This document shows, one piece after another, positions 1-8,593 of a stretch of 64,000 nucleotides of DNA; positions within the stretch are counted from its first letter, which is position 1, and every line of letters starts with the position of its first letter. This stretch comes from Microbacterium sp. CSI-V. GTDB taxonomy: Bacteria > Actinomycetota > Actinomycetes > Actinomycetales > Microbacteriaceae. The translations under genes were made by a program, and so were the position numbers. The notes under the pieces were generated by a model. It was not told the origin of the DNA. It saw nothing but the letters and a program-made list of their open reading frames with translations, and ran no database searches. The stretch covers positions 62,001 to 126,000 of the forward strand of contig NZ_MTQM01000009.1 in NCBI RefSeq assembly GCF_001984105.1, read 5' to 3'.

Positions 1-930
1 GACTTCGCCGACGCCGCCGTCGCGGCCGTCGAGGGCCTTCCCGTCACGGTGACCGTGCTCGACGAGCACGCGCTCGCGGACGGCGGCTACGGCGGCATCC
101 TCGGCGTCGGCCAGGGCTCGGATCGTCCGCCGCGCCTGGTCCACCTCGAATACTCCCCCGTCGATGCCGACCGCCACGTCGCCCTCGTGGGCAAGGGCAT
201 CACGTTCGACACCGGCGGGCTGTCGCTGAAGCCCGCGGCATCCATGGTCGGGATGAAGTACGACATGTGCGGTGCCGCGACGGTGCTCGCCGTGCTCCGG
301 GCCGCCGCCGAGATAGCTCTGCCGGTCCGGGTGAGCGCCTGGCTGTGCATCGCCGACAACATGCCGTCGGGTCGCGCGACGCGCCCGGGCGACGTGCTGC
401 GCATGCTGGACGGCACCACTGTCGAGGTGCTGAACACCGACGCCGAGGGGCGCCTGGTGCTCGCCGACGGGCTCGTCGCCGCGAGCCGCGAGAACCCCGA
501 CCTCATCGTCGACGTGGCCACCCTCACGGGCGCGATCACGGTCGCTCTGGGCAACCGCCACACCGGGGTGATGGGCGACGACGAGGCGGTGGCCGAGTAT
601 CTCGCCGCCGCGGGCCGCGTGGCCGAGCTCGCCTGGCAGCTCCCCCTCCCCGCGCACATGGTCGACGAGCTGGACTCCCCCATCGCCGACCTGCAGAACG
701 CCAAGATCGGCGACCCGGCGGGCGGGTCCCTGTTCGCCGGCCTCTTCCTGCGGCATTTCGTCGGGCGCGTCTCCGAGGATGCCGACGCTCCGCGCATTCC
801 GTGGGTGCACCTGGACATCGCCGGTGTCGGGATGAACAAATCCGCCCCGCACGGGTTCACGGACAAGGGCGTGACGGGCGCCACGGTGCGTTCGCTCGTC
901 GAACTCCTCTCCGCGGGGAGCGCGCGGTGA
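1..930 (+). CDS. pepA: Leucyl aminopeptidase (M17 family), 3' part
   Basis: C-terminal catalytic part of a cytosolic M17 leucyl aminopeptidase, which removes N-terminal residues from peptides using two metal ions. The reading frame is open from the first base, so the start lies outside the window; about 309 residues are present of the roughly 490-500 usual for the family. Visible hallmarks are the metal/substrate-binding stretch GKGITFDTGGLSLKP and the family signature NTDAEGRLVLADG, followed by the conserved TLTGAI segment. The stop overlaps the GTG start of lpdA by four bases (GTGA), which suggests translational coupling. The pairing with lpdA is usual in actinobacteria and says little about function. 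Identification is firm. Confidence 0.95.
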   Translation, partial: DFADAAVAAVEGLPVTVTVLDEHALADGGYGGILGVGQGSDRPPRLVHLEYSPVDADRHVALVGKGITFDTGGLSLKPAASMVGMKYDMCGAATVLAVLRAAAEIALPVRVSAWLCIADNMPSGRATRPGDVLRMLDGTTVEVLNTDAEGRLVLADGLVAASRENPDLIVDVATLTGAITVALGNRHTGVMGDDEAVAEYLAAAGRVAELAWQLPLPAHMVDELDSPIADLQNAKIGDPAGGSLFAGLFLRHFVGRVSEDADAPRIPWVHLDIAGVGMNKSAPHGFTDKGVTGATVRSLVELLSAGSAR

Positions 931-2300
931 CCGAGTTCACGGCCGACGTCGTCGTCCTCGGCGGGGGCAGCGGCGGCTATGCCGCCGCCCTGCGGCTCGC
1001 CGAGCTGGGCAAGGACGTCGTCCTCGTCGAGAAGGACAAGCTCGGCGGCACCTGCCTGCACCGGGGCTGCATCCCCACGAAGGCGCTGCTGCACGCGGCC
1101 GAGGTCGCCGACGCGGCTCGCGGTGCGGGCGACATCGGCGTCCTGGCGTCGTTCGGGGGGATCGACCCCGCCGGCGTCCGGGCCTACCGCGAAGGCATCG
1201 TCGCGAAGGAGTTCAAGGGCCTCGAGGGGCTCATCTCCGCGCGCGGCATCCGCGTGGTCCGGGGCGAGGGCTCGCTCGAGAGCGGCGCGACCGTGCGGGT
1301 GGGCGACGACGTCTACCGCGGGTCGGACGTGATCCTCGCGACCGGGTCCTACAGTCGGACGCTCCCGGGGCTCGACATCGGGGGTCGCGTCCTCACCAGC
1401 GAGCAGGCGCTCGACCTGGATGTCGTGCCCGAGCGCGTGGTCGTGCTCGGCGGCGGGGTCATCGGCGTGGAGTTCGCGAGCGTGTGGCGATCGTTCGGCG
1501 TCGAGGTGACGATCGTCGAGGCGCTCCCCCATCTGCTGCCCGCGGAGGACGTCTCCTCCAGCAAGTCGCTGGAACGCGCGTTCCGCAAACGCGGGATCGG
1601 GTTCCAGCTCGGGCGGCGCTTCTCCTCCGTGACGCAGACCGAGTCCGCCGTGACCGTGAGCCTCGACGACGGGACGAACCTCGAGGCCGACTACGTCCTC
1701 GTCGCGGTCGGCCGGGGGCCTGCCACCGCGGGTCTGGGGTTCGAGGACGCGGGTGTCCGGCTCGACCGCGGGTTCGTCCAGACCGACGAGCGACTGCGCA
1801 CCACGGCCCCGCACGTCTGGGCCGTCGGAGATATCGTGCCCGGGCTCCAGCTCGCGCACCGCGGCTTCCAGCAGGGCATCTTCGTGGCGGAGGAGATCGC
1901 CGGTCTGTCTCCCGTCCTCGTGCCCGACGTCGACGTGCCGCGCGTCGCCTACTCGCACCCCGAGGTCGCCTCCGTTGGGCTGACGGAAGCACAAGCCCAG
2001 GAGCGCTTCGGTGCCGATGCCGTCCGCGCCTACGAGTACAACCTGGCAGGCAACGGCCGCAGTGAGATCATCGGGACCGCGGGCATCGTGAAGATCGTTC
2101 GCCGCATCGACGGTCCCGTCGTCGGGGCTCATCTCGTCGGAGACCGCGTCGGCGAACTCATCACGGAAGCGCAACTCGCCGTCGGGTGGGAAGCCCACCC
2201 CGAGGACATCGCCCCGTTCGTCCACGCCCACCCCACGCAGAGCGAAGCATTGGGTGAGGCCTTCCTCGCCCTGGCCGGCAAGCCCCTGCACGCACTCTGA
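927..2300 (+). CDS. lpdA: Dihydrolipoyl dehydrogenase (E3)
   Basis: FAD/NAD(P)-dependent disulfide oxidoreductase of 457 residues that reoxidises the dihydrolipoyl arms of E2 subunits in the pyruvate and 2-oxoglutarate dehydrogenase complexes. The N-terminus carries the FAD-binding glycine motif (VVLGGGSGGYAA) and the redox disulfide in GGTCLHRGCIPTK (Cys43 and Cys48). A second glycine motif (VVVLGGGVIGVEFASVW) marks the NAD site, and the C-terminal dimerisation domain ends with the active-site HAHPTQSE motif. The GTG start at 927 gives the normal family length and overlaps the pepA stop. The E2 gene follows after about 50 bp, so the two are probably cotranscribed. Confidence 0.97.
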   Translation: MTEFTADVVVLGGGSGGYAAALRLAELGKDVVLVEKDKLGGTCLHRGCIPTKALLHAAEVADAARGAGDIGVLASFGGIDPAGVRAYREGIVAKEFKGLEGLISARGIRVVRGEGSLESGATVRVGDDVYRGSDVILATGSYSRTLPGLDIGGRVLTSEQALDLDVVPERVVVLGGGVIGVEFASVWRSFGVEVTIVEALPHLLPAEDVSSSKSLERAFRKRGIGFQLGRRFSSVTQTESAVTVSLDDGTNLEADYVLVAVGRGPATAGLGFEDAGVRLDRGFVQTDERLRTTAPHVWAVGDIVPGLQLAHRGFQQGIFVAEEIAGLSPVLVPDVDVPRVAYSHPEVASVGLTEAQAQERFGADAVRAYEYNLAGNGRSEIIGTAGIVKIVRRIDGPVVGAHLVGDRVGELITEAQLAVGWEAHPEDIAPFVHAHPTQSEALGEAFLALAGKPLHAL

Positions 2301-2353
2301 CCCCCAGCCGTCACTAAGCTAGACACCGCATCCGGTACGAAGGAGACATATCC

Positions 2354-4105
2354 ATGAGCACTTCCGTCGTCCTCCCCGCTCTCGGCGAGAGCGTGACCGA
2401 GGGAACGGTCACCCGCTGGCTCAAGCAGGTGGGTGACACCGTCCAGGAGGACGAAGGTCTGTTGGAGATCTCGACCGACAAGGTCGACACCGAGATCCCC
2501 TCGCCCGTCTCCGGCGTGATCGAGGAGATCCTCGTCCAGGAGGACGAGACCGTCGAGGTCGGCGCCGTCCTGGCGAAGATCGGTGACGGCTCCGGCGCGC
2601 CGTCCTCGGACGACGCTCCCGAGGCCGCCCCGGCCGAGGAGGCCCCGGCCCCCGCCGCCGAGGAGCAGGCCGCGCCGGCCGCGGAGTCGGCCCCCTCCGA
2701 CTCGGCCCCCGCCGAGCAGTCCGCCCCCGCCGCGTCGTCCGACGCGACCGAGGTCAAGCTCCCCGAGCTCGGCGAGAGCGTCACCGAGGGCACGATCACC
2801 CGGTGGCTCAAGGCCGTGGGCGACGACGTCGCGGTCGACGAGCCCCTGCTCGAGATCTCGACCGACAAGGTCGACACCGAGATCCCCTCGCCGGTCGCCG
2901 GCACGCTGCAGGAGATCCTCGTCCAGGAGGACGAGACGGTCGCCGTCGGTTCGGCCCTCGCCCGCATCGGAAGCGGCGCGGCCGCCCCGGCCCAGGCGCA
3001 GCCCGCCCCGGCCATCGAGGAAGAGCCCATCCAGCAGCCGCAGCCCAACGAGGTGCCCGAGCAGCCCGCTACCCCCGCGGAGCAGCCCGCCGCCCCCGCG
3101 CAGGAGAAGCCGGCCGAGCAGCCCGCCCCGGCGGCGCAGCCTGCCGCTCCGGCCGCGACGCCGTCGGCTCCCGCCTCCAGCGGCGACGAGGTCACGTACG
3201 TGACGCCGCTGGTGCGCCGCCTGGCCCAGCAGCAGGGCGTCGACCTCGCCACCGTCACCGGTAGCGGCGTCGGCGGACGGATCCGCAAGGAGGACGTCCT
3301 CAAGGCCGCCGAGGCCGCGAAGTCGACCCCGGCTGCCGCTGCCGCCCCCGCTGCTGCCGCCGCACCCGCTGCGCCGGTCGAGGTCTCGCCGCTGCGCGGA
3401 ACGACGCAGAAGATGTCGCGTCTGCGCAAGGTCATCGCCGAGCGCGCCGTCGCATCGATGCAGGCCACGGCTCAGCTGACGACCGTCGTCGAGGTCGATG
3501 TCACCAAGGTCGCGGCGCTCCGGGATCGCGTCAAGGGCGAGTTCCAGCAGAAGACGGGGGACAAGCTGTCGTTCCTCCCCTTCTTCGCCCTCGCCGCCAT
3601 CGAAGCGCTGAAGACCTATCCGATCATCAACTCGACGGTCGAGGGCGACGAGATCGTCTACCCGGCCCACGAGAACGTCGCGATCGCCGTCGACACCGAG
3701 CGCGGCCTGCTCACCCCGGTCGTCAAGGACGCCGGCGAGAAGAACATCGCCCAGCTCGCTCGCGAGATCGCCGACCTGGCGGCCCGGACGCGCGACAACA
3801 AGCTGAAGCCTGACGAGCTCGCCGGTGGCACCTTCACCCTGACGAACACGGGTTCGCGTGGTGCGCTGTTCGACACGCCGATCGTCTTCCTCCCGCAGTC
3901 GGCCATCCTCGGCCTCGGTGCGGTCGTGAAGAAGCCCGGTGTGGTCTCGGTCGACGGCAAGGATGCGATCTCGGTCCGTTCGTACGTCTACCTGGCGCTC
4001 TCGTACGACCACCGCATCATCGACGGTGCCGACGCGGCTCGCTTCCTCGGTGCGGTCAAGGCCCGTCTCGAGGCTGCGCAGTTCGAAGGCGACCTCGGGA
4101 TCTGA
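2354..4105 (+). CDS. aceF: Dihydrolipoamide acyltransferase E2, two lipoyl domains
   Basis: E2 core of a 2-oxoacid dehydrogenase complex, 583 residues. In order: lipoyl domain 1 (about 1-77, lipoyl Lys43 in [12 protein letters not shown]), an Ala/Pro linker, lipoyl domain 2 (about 132-206, Lys172 in the same motif), a long Ala/Pro/Glu linker, an E3-binding domain (about 282-317, [16 protein letters not shown]), and a catalytic domain ending with the DHRIIDG active-site histidine motif. It is often annotated sucB. In actinobacteria the 2-oxoglutarate dehydrogenase usually has its own fused succinyltransferase-like domain, so this protein more likely serves pyruvate dehydrogenase with AceE at 30.8 kb and Lpd just upstream. 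An AAGGAG ribosome site precedes the ATG. Whether aceF or sucB is the better name cannot be decided from sequence alone. Confidence 0.93.
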   Translation: MSTSVVLPALGESVTEGTVTRWLKQVGDTVQEDEGLLEISTDKVDTEIPSPVSGVIEEILVQEDETVEVGAVLAKIGDGSGAPSSDDAPEAAPAEEAPAPAAEEQAAPAAESAPSDSAPAEQSAPAASSDATEVKLPELGESVTEGTITRWLKAVGDDVAVDEPLLEISTDKVDTEIPSPVAGTLQEILVQEDETVAVGSALARIGSGAAAPAQAQPAPAIEEEPIQQPQPNEVPEQPATPAEQPAAPAQEKPAEQPAPAAQPAAPAATPSAPASSGDEVTYVTPLVRRLAQQQGVDLATVTGSGVGGRIRKEDVLKAAEAAKSTPAAAAAPAAAAAPAAPVEVSPLRGTTQKMSRLRKVIAERAVASMQATAQLTTVVEVDVTKVAALRDRVKGEFQQKTGDKLSFLPFFALAAIEALKTYPIINSTVEGDEIVYPAHENVAIAVDTERGLLTPVVKDAGEKNIAQLAREIADLAARTRDNKLKPDELAGGTFTLTNTGSRGALFDTPIVFLPQSAILGLGAVVKKPGVVSVDGKDAISVRSYVYLALSYDHRIIDGADAARFLGAVKARLEAAQFEGDLGI

Positions 4106-4122
4106 TCTCCGCCCTTCCCGGC

Positions 4123-5235
4123 TCATGATGGCTGGTCCGCGACGTCTCTGACGGAGCGGACCAGCCATCGGTCTTCCTGCCGGACGAGCGTGACGTACTG
4201 AGTCCGACCGTCCGCCGAGAGTCGCACCACCGCCAGCCCGCCGAAGTCGTCGACCACGTCGAGGTCGGCGACGGCGGGATCCCAGGGGGCCGGATCGCCC
4301 GAGCCGGCGGCGGACTCGCGGAGCCGCGAGGTGCACTCTTCGTCCGCGCACGCCGCAAGAGACGCCAGCAGGCTCGCCGCCGCAGCGCGCACGTCGTCGG
4401 TCTCCGACGCTGCCGCGCCCGCCCCGACAGCGTTCTCTTCGCTCGCGGCCGATGGTGATGCCGGGCGGTCGGAGGACGAGGCCGTCCCCGGCACCGGTGC
4501 CGCGTCTTCGGGATCGGGTTCCGCCGAGAGCGCACCTTCCGCGGTCGGCGTCGCGGAGGGCAGACGCCCGGGTGGGGCGGTCGCGGCCGCGGCCGACGCC
4601 ACCCCGGCCGGGTGGTCCTCGCTCGTCGTGGCCGGCTCCACCCTCGGGACGAGCGTCATCGCCACGACGGCGAGCACGGCCGCGACGCCGACACCCAGTG
4701 CCAGCACGGGCGGTCGGATCCGGCGCACGGACGCCGCGACGCGCCCGATGAACGTCGGAGCGGTGGCATCCTGCTCGTCGCGTGCCGCGCGCGGCGCGAC
4801 CGCCTCGGCGGGTGCCAGAGGACCGAGCACGAGCGGTTGTGGCTCGACGACGGCGAGGAGACGCTTCTCGAGGAGGGCCCACGTGGGCGGGGGCTCCGTC
4901 AGCACTCCGTCGCGCAAGCGTGCGAAGCCCGGCCGGACGTCGGCGCTCACGAGCGACGCCACTTCGTCGAGGACGGCGACCGTGGCGGCGAGCACGTCGT
5001 CTCCGCCCGGGTGGGCGACGAGGACCGGCCGCCCCTCGGGGGTCAGCCGCCACTCTCCGGGCGCGGCTCGTGACGGAGCGGTGGCGCATCCGCGCACGAC
5101 CGCGATCGCCAGCGTCGCGGCTTCGCCCGCCGTCAGGGCGTGGGGGCTTCGGCCTCGACGGCGGAGGTAACCGGAGACGGTGTCGATCGTCGGCGGGGAT
5201 GGCGTCGGCTGCATGCCTCGAGGCTGTCGCAGCAC
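4123..5235 (-). CDS. Single-pass membrane protein of unknown function
   Basis: A 370-residue protein I do not recognise. Residues 1-165 are a soluble, probably cytoplasmic part with a possible small folded domain (EWRLTPEGRPVLVAHPGGDD). One membrane segment (VLALGVGVAAVLAVVAMTLV) follows near residues 173-195. A long low-complexity Ala/Pro/Ser/Glu stretch then leads to a C-terminal domain of about 95 residues with two cysteines (ACADEECTS) and a conserved-looking end (VVRLSADGRTQYVTLVRQED). The topology suggests a sensor- or anchor-like protein with an extracellular C-terminus. A second ATG seven codons in (MQPTPSP) is an equally likely start. It sits convergently to the E2 gene, where other actinobacteria often carry lipB-lipA. 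Confidence 0.7.
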   Translation of the reverse strand: MLRQPRGMQPTPSPPTIDTVSGYLRRRGRSPHALTAGEAATLAIAVVRGCATAPSRAAPGEWRLTPEGRPVLVAHPGGDDVLAATVAVLDEVASLVSADVRPGFARLRDGVLTEPPPTWALLEKRLLAVVEPQPLVLGPLAPAEAVAPRAARDEQDATAPTFIGRVAASVRRIRPPVLALGVGVAAVLAVVAMTLVPRVEPATTSEDHPAGVASAAAATAPPGRLPSATPTAEGALSAEPDPEDAAPVPGTASSSDRPASPSAASEENAVGAGAAASETDDVRAAAASLLASLAACADEECTSRLRESAAGSGDPAPWDPAVADLDVVDDFGGLAVVRLSADGRTQYVTLVRQEDRWLVRSVRDVADQPS

Positions 5236-5334
5236 GCCGCAGACCGGCGGGCCGCCGAAGGCGTTCCGGGGAGGGATCCGCGATCACGGACGAAGGGGAG
5301 GAGGGGTGCTGAGGGCGAAGATAGAATCATCTGC

Positions 5335-6045
5335 ATGGCCGCTCGCACCTCCACCCTCGAGAAGCGTCCGGGATTCTTCTCCCAGCTTCGCACCCTGTAC
5401 ACCTTCACGCAGAAGGAGTACCGCTGGCTGCCCTTCGCGCTGGCCGGCATCGTCCTCGCGGGCACCGGGCTCGGCGTGCTCGTCGGCTTCCTGATCCCTC
5501 CGGTCGCCGTCTGGAGCGTCATCCTGTGGGGTGTGACGGGTCTCCTGGCCGGCATCCTGGTCGGGATGATCATGATGACCCGTCTGTCCACGCGGGCCAT
5601 GTACCGCCGGATGGACGGCATGCCGGGCGCGACCGGTCACGTCATCTCTTCTTCGCTCGGCCGCAACTGGCAGGCGTCCGAGACGCCCATCGGCGTGAAC
5701 CCCCGCACGCAGGAGGCGGTCTACCGCGCGATCGGCCGCGGCGGCGTGGTCCTCATCGGTGAGGGTTCGCAGACGCGCCTGTCCCGTCTCGTCAATGAGG
5801 AGCGGGCGCGCGTCCAGCGGGTCGCCGCCGGTGTTCCGGTGACGGTGTTCTATGTCGGACACGGCGATGGCGAGGTCGAGATCAAGAACCTGGCCTCCGC
5901 GATCAAGGCCCTGCCGAAGAAGGTCGACCGCACGACGCAGGCGGCGGTCATCAAGCGCGTGTCGTCGGTGTCGCAGGGGTTGTCGTCGTTGCCGATCCCC
6001 AAGGGCGTCGACCCGACGAAGATGCGCGCCCCGCGTCCCCGCTGA
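5335..6045 (+). CDS. DUF4191 family membrane protein
   Basis: A 236-residue integral membrane protein of the DUF4191 family, widespread in actinobacteria and of unknown function. A basic N-terminus leads into two adjacent membrane helices (about 32-53 and 58-80), followed by a soluble C-terminal region with the family-typical VISSSLGRNWQASETPIGVNP and GGVVLIGEG segments. The ATG at 5335 is preceded by TAGAAT with seven intervening bases, a leaderless arrangement that supports this start over the in-frame upstream codons. It normally stands next to lipA and an RDD protein; here the RDD gene is present, but lipoate genes are not seen. Confidence 0.88.
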   Translation: MAARTSTLEKRPGFFSQLRTLYTFTQKEYRWLPFALAGIVLAGTGLGVLVGFLIPPVAVWSVILWGVTGLLAGILVGMIMMTRLSTRAMYRRMDGMPGATGHVISSSLGRNWQASETPIGVNPRTQEAVYRAIGRGGVVLIGEGSQTRLSRLVNEERARVQRVAAGVPVTVFYVGHGDGEVEIKNLASAIKALPKKVDRTTQAAVIKRVSSVSQGLSSLPIPKGVDPTKMRAPRPR

Positions 6046-6054
6046 TCATCGACG

Positions 6055-6080
6055 AACGGCCCCGCTCCGGCGGGGCCGTT
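6055..6080. terminator. Bidirectional terminator between DUF4191 and RDD genes
   Basis: A perfect 10-bp stem (AACGGCCCCG paired with CGGGGCCGTT) with a six-base loop lies between two converging genes and is followed by TCTCGTTGTT. It could end transcription from both sides. Confidence 0.75.
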
Positions 6081-6089
6081 TCTCGTTGT

Positions 6090-6518
6090 TCAGCTGCGGA
6101 CGAGCACCGTGCCGACGGCCTTGTCGTGGAGGCCGCGTTGGTCGGAGTCCCACACGACGGCGGGGATGATGACGCCCAACAGCAGGGTGCGGATGATCGG
6201 GCGCCAGACGCCCACCCATCCCCCGGATGCCAGCTCGAGACGCATCCCCAGCAGGCGGTGCCCCGGACTCCCGCCGATCAGCGGGATGAACACGATCTGC
6301 ACCAGGAAGAAGATGAGATTGGTCGCGAGCGGGTTCGCGAACGGAACCCCCGTCACCGGATCCGGCGCCGAGAAGAACGCGAAACCGATGAGGCCGGCGC
6401 ACGCGACGTCGATCAGCAGCGCGGCGATGCGCCGACCGGGACGTGCGATGGACCCGCGTCCCTCGCGGGGAAGGCCGAGCCGCTGGCCCGGATACTCGTT
6501 CTCGACGGGGACGGTCAC
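6090..6518 (-). CDS. RDD family membrane protein
   Basis: A 142-residue membrane protein with three predicted helices. The family hallmark Arg/Asp pair is seen in RRIAALLIDVACAGLIGF, and a second conserved block GGSPGHRLLGMRLE follows the middle helix. RDD proteins are thought to act in transport or as accessory membrane subunits, but no substrate can be named. The start is taken as the GTG at 6518, which gives a normal RDD length; the frame stays open much further upstream, but that part lies across the glnA promoter and gene and looks spurious. It is divergent from glnA, with the GlnR-like box between them. Confidence 0.85.
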   Translation of the reverse strand: MTVPVENEYPGQRLGLPREGRGSIARPGRRIAALLIDVACAGLIGFAFFSAPDPVTGVPFANPLATNLIFFLVQIVFIPLIGGSPGHRLLGMRLELASGGWVGVWRPIIRTLLLGVIIPAVVWDSDQRGLHDKAVGTVLVRS

Positions 6519-6542
6519 GGCATCCAGCGTAATCGGGCCTCC

Positions 6543-6580
6543 GTAACATGCCGGAAACATCCGAGATATGACCGAGACAC
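6543..6580 (+). promoter_or_regulatory. GlnR-type box in the glnA promoter
   Basis: The spacing of the actinobacterial GlnR site (GTNAC-n6-GAAAC-n6-GTNAC-n6-GAAAC) is kept over four half-sites: GTAAC, then six bases, GAAAC, then six bases, GATAT, then six bases, GACAC. The first two half-sites match exactly and the last two are degenerate. A likely -10 hexamer TAGGGT lies at 6591-6596, so the box would sit just upstream of or over the -35 region, where GlnR activates glnA in related bacteria. Confidence 0.6.
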
Positions 6581-6650
6581 CGGTTCTGGATAGGGTCGAG
6601 GAGGTCGGCTCAGGCTGGCCGATCCCGAATGTTCTACCTCTGGAGTCTTC

Positions 6651-8075
6651 ATGTTCAAAGATTCGTCCGAGGTGCTGAAGTTCATCCAGGACGAGGACGT
6701 CAAGTTCCTCGACATCCGTTTCACGGATCTTCCTGGCGTGCAGCAGCACTTCAACATTCCCGCGTCGACCGTCGACGAGGAGTTCTTCACCGTCGGACAG
6801 CTGTTCGATGGCTCGTCGATCCGCGGGTTCGCGAACATCCACGAGTCGGACATGCAGCTCATCCCCGACGTGACGACGGCGTACCTCGACCCGTTCCGCG
6901 AGGCGAAGACGCTCATCATGGTCTTCGACATCTACAACCCGCGCAACGGCGAGATCTACTCGAAGGACCCGCGTCAGGTCGCCAAGAAGGCCGAGAAGTA
7001 CCTCGCCTCCACCGGCATCGCCGACACCGCATTCTTCGCGCCCGAGGCCGAGTTCTACATCTTCGACGACGTCCGCTACGAGGTGAAGCAGAACGCCAGC
7101 TTCTACTCCGTGGACTCCGAGGAAGGCGCCTGGAACACCGGTCGCGTGGAAGAGGGCGGCAACCTCGCCAACAAGACGCCCTACAAGGGCGGCTACTTCC
7201 CCGTCTCCCCCGTCGACAAGCAGGCCGACCTCCGCGACGACATCAGCCTCAAGCTGATCGACGCCGGCCTCATCCTCGAGCGCGCTCACCACGAGGTGGG
7301 TACGGGTGGTCAGGCTGAGATCAACTACCGCTTCGACACCATGGTGCACGCGGCCGACGACATCCTGAAGTTCAAGTACATCGTCAAGAACACGGCTCTC
7401 GAGTGGGGCAAGGTCGCGACCTTCATGCCGAAGCCCCTCTTCGGTGACAACGGCTCGGGCATGCACACCCACCAGTCGCTGTGGAACGACGGCAAGCCGC
7501 TGTTCTACGACGAGACCGGCTACGGCGGGCTCTCCGACCTCGCGCGCTGGTACATCGGTGGCATCCTGGCCCACGCCCCCGCCGTGCTCGCCTTCACGAA
7601 CCCGACCCTCAACAGCTACCACCGTCTGGTGAAGGGCTTCGAGGCTCCGGTCAACCTCGTGTACTCGGCCGGTAACCGCTCCGCGGCCATCCGTATCCCG
7701 ATCACGGGCACCAACCCCAAGGCCAAGCGCATCGAGTTCCGCGCGCCGGACGCCTCGGGCAACCCGTACCTCGCGTTCGCCGCGCAGCTCATGGCCGGCA
7801 TCGACGGCATCAAGAACCGCATCGAGCCGCACGAGCCCGTCGACAAGGACCTCTACGAGCTCCCCGCCGAAGAGGCCAAGAACATCCCGCAGGTTCCCAA
7901 CTCGCTGCTGGACTCGCTCGAGGCCCTCCGCGCCGACCACGAGTTCCTGCTCGCCGGTGGCGTCTTCACCGAGGAGCTCATCGAGACCTGGATCGAGTAC
8001 AAGATCGAGAACGAGATCCAGCCGATCGCTCAGCGTCCGCACCCCTTCGAGTACGAGCTGTACTTCGGAGTCTGA
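6651..8075 (+). CDS. glnA: Glutamine synthetase type I (GlnA)
   Basis: A 474-residue class I (beta-type) glutamine synthetase that makes glutamine from glutamate, ammonia and ATP as a dodecamer in the cytosol. The beta-grasp N-domain contains the conserved FDGSSIRGF; the metal- and ATP-binding motifs are [25 protein letters not shown] and the glutamate-binding NRSAAIRIP. The adenylylation motif KDLYELP carries Tyr402, the expected target of the GlnE encoded at 13.4-16.3 kb. The length and all catalytic blocks are normal. It has its own promoter with a GlnR-like box upstream and a strong terminator downstream, so it is monocistronic. Confidence 0.98.
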   Translation: MFKDSSEVLKFIQDEDVKFLDIRFTDLPGVQQHFNIPASTVDEEFFTVGQLFDGSSIRGFANIHESDMQLIPDVTTAYLDPFREAKTLIMVFDIYNPRNGEIYSKDPRQVAKKAEKYLASTGIADTAFFAPEAEFYIFDDVRYEVKQNASFYSVDSEEGAWNTGRVEEGGNLANKTPYKGGYFPVSPVDKQADLRDDISLKLIDAGLILERAHHEVGTGGQAEINYRFDTMVHAADDILKFKYIVKNTALEWGKVATFMPKPLFGDNGSGMHTHQSLWNDGKPLFYDETGYGGLSDLARWYIGGILAHAPAVLAFTNPTLNSYHRLVKGFEAPVNLVYSAGNRSAAIRIPITGTNPKAKRIEFRAPDASGNPYLAFAAQLMAGIDGIKNRIEPHEPVDKDLYELPAEEAKNIPQVPNSLLDSLEALRADHEFLLAGGVFTEELIETWIEYKIENEIQPIAQRPHPFEYELYFGV

Positions 8076-8095
8076 TCTCCGGATCATCCACGACC

Positions 8096-8129
8096 AAGCC
8101 CGTCCCCGCCGTTTCGCGGGGGCGGGCTT
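8096..8129 (+). terminator. Rho-independent terminator of glnA
   Basis: A long GC-rich stem (AAGCCCG-TCCCCGC paired with GCGGGGG-CGGGCTT) with a short CGTTTC loop region begins 21 bp after the glnA stop and is followed by a T-containing run. Confidence 0.8.
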
Positions 8130-8230
8130 CGTCGTTGGCGGTCCGTGCTAGATATCGCAAGCCCTGTGCATAACCGTGCCAGACCTCGCGAGGTTTGGCA
8201 GGATGGTCGTCAACGATGAAAGGGGCCATC

Positions 8231-8593
8231 GTGGGCGACTATCGGGTGGATCCGGACCGAGTGATCGGCGTGCTTGCGGGCGTGGATGACGCTGGGGCTG
8301 GCATCGCACGGGCAATCGACGAGACCGAGACGCTCGCACTCGAGGGCTCGAATCTGGTCGTCGATGGTCGGCGCACTCTCGCGAGCGCGTGGAGCGATTT
8401 TCTCGACGAACGGCGTTACGTACCCGGAAAGCTCGCCAATATCGTTGCCGCATCCGCATCTGCGGTGAGCGAAGCCACGACCGCTGTCGTCACAGGTGAC
8501 GTCGACATGTCCTTTACGACGGCGGAAGCGGAGTCACGCGCCGTGGACGAGTGGGGTATCGATTCGTCGGTGTCCTACGGGCGGGGGTATTGA
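8231..8593 (+). CDS. WXG100-like/DUF6507-like small helical protein
   Basis: A 120-residue helical protein resembling the small ESAT-6/WXG-like actinobacterial proteins (DUF6507-like). Features are DYRVDPDRVIGVL at the N-terminus, a central SAWSDFLDERRY segment with a W in the expected helix-turn area, and an Ala/Ser/Thr-rich second half. Such proteins usually act as partners of type VII secretion substrates. The GTG at 8231 is preferred because AAAGGGG lies five bases before it; an ATG at 8216 is the alternative. The stop overlaps the ATG of the next gene (TGATG), implying a coupled operon. The family assignment is by pattern only. Confidence 0.6.
   Translation: MGDYRVDPDRVIGVLAGVDDAGAGIARAIDETETLALEGSNLVVDGRRTLASAWSDFLDERRYVPGKLANIVAASASAVSEATTAVVTGDVDMSFTTAEAESRAVDEWGIDSSVSYGRGY

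Noticed and set aside
87..2291. 734-codon open frame on the minus strand opposite pepA and lpdA
   Set aside because: Arg/Gly/Asp-rich composition of an antisense frame in GC-rich DNA; the plus strand holds two firm genes.
6519..8087. Long minus-strand extension of the RDD frame over glnA
   Set aside because: It covers a certain glnA gene and its promoter; the RDD domain is complete from 6518.
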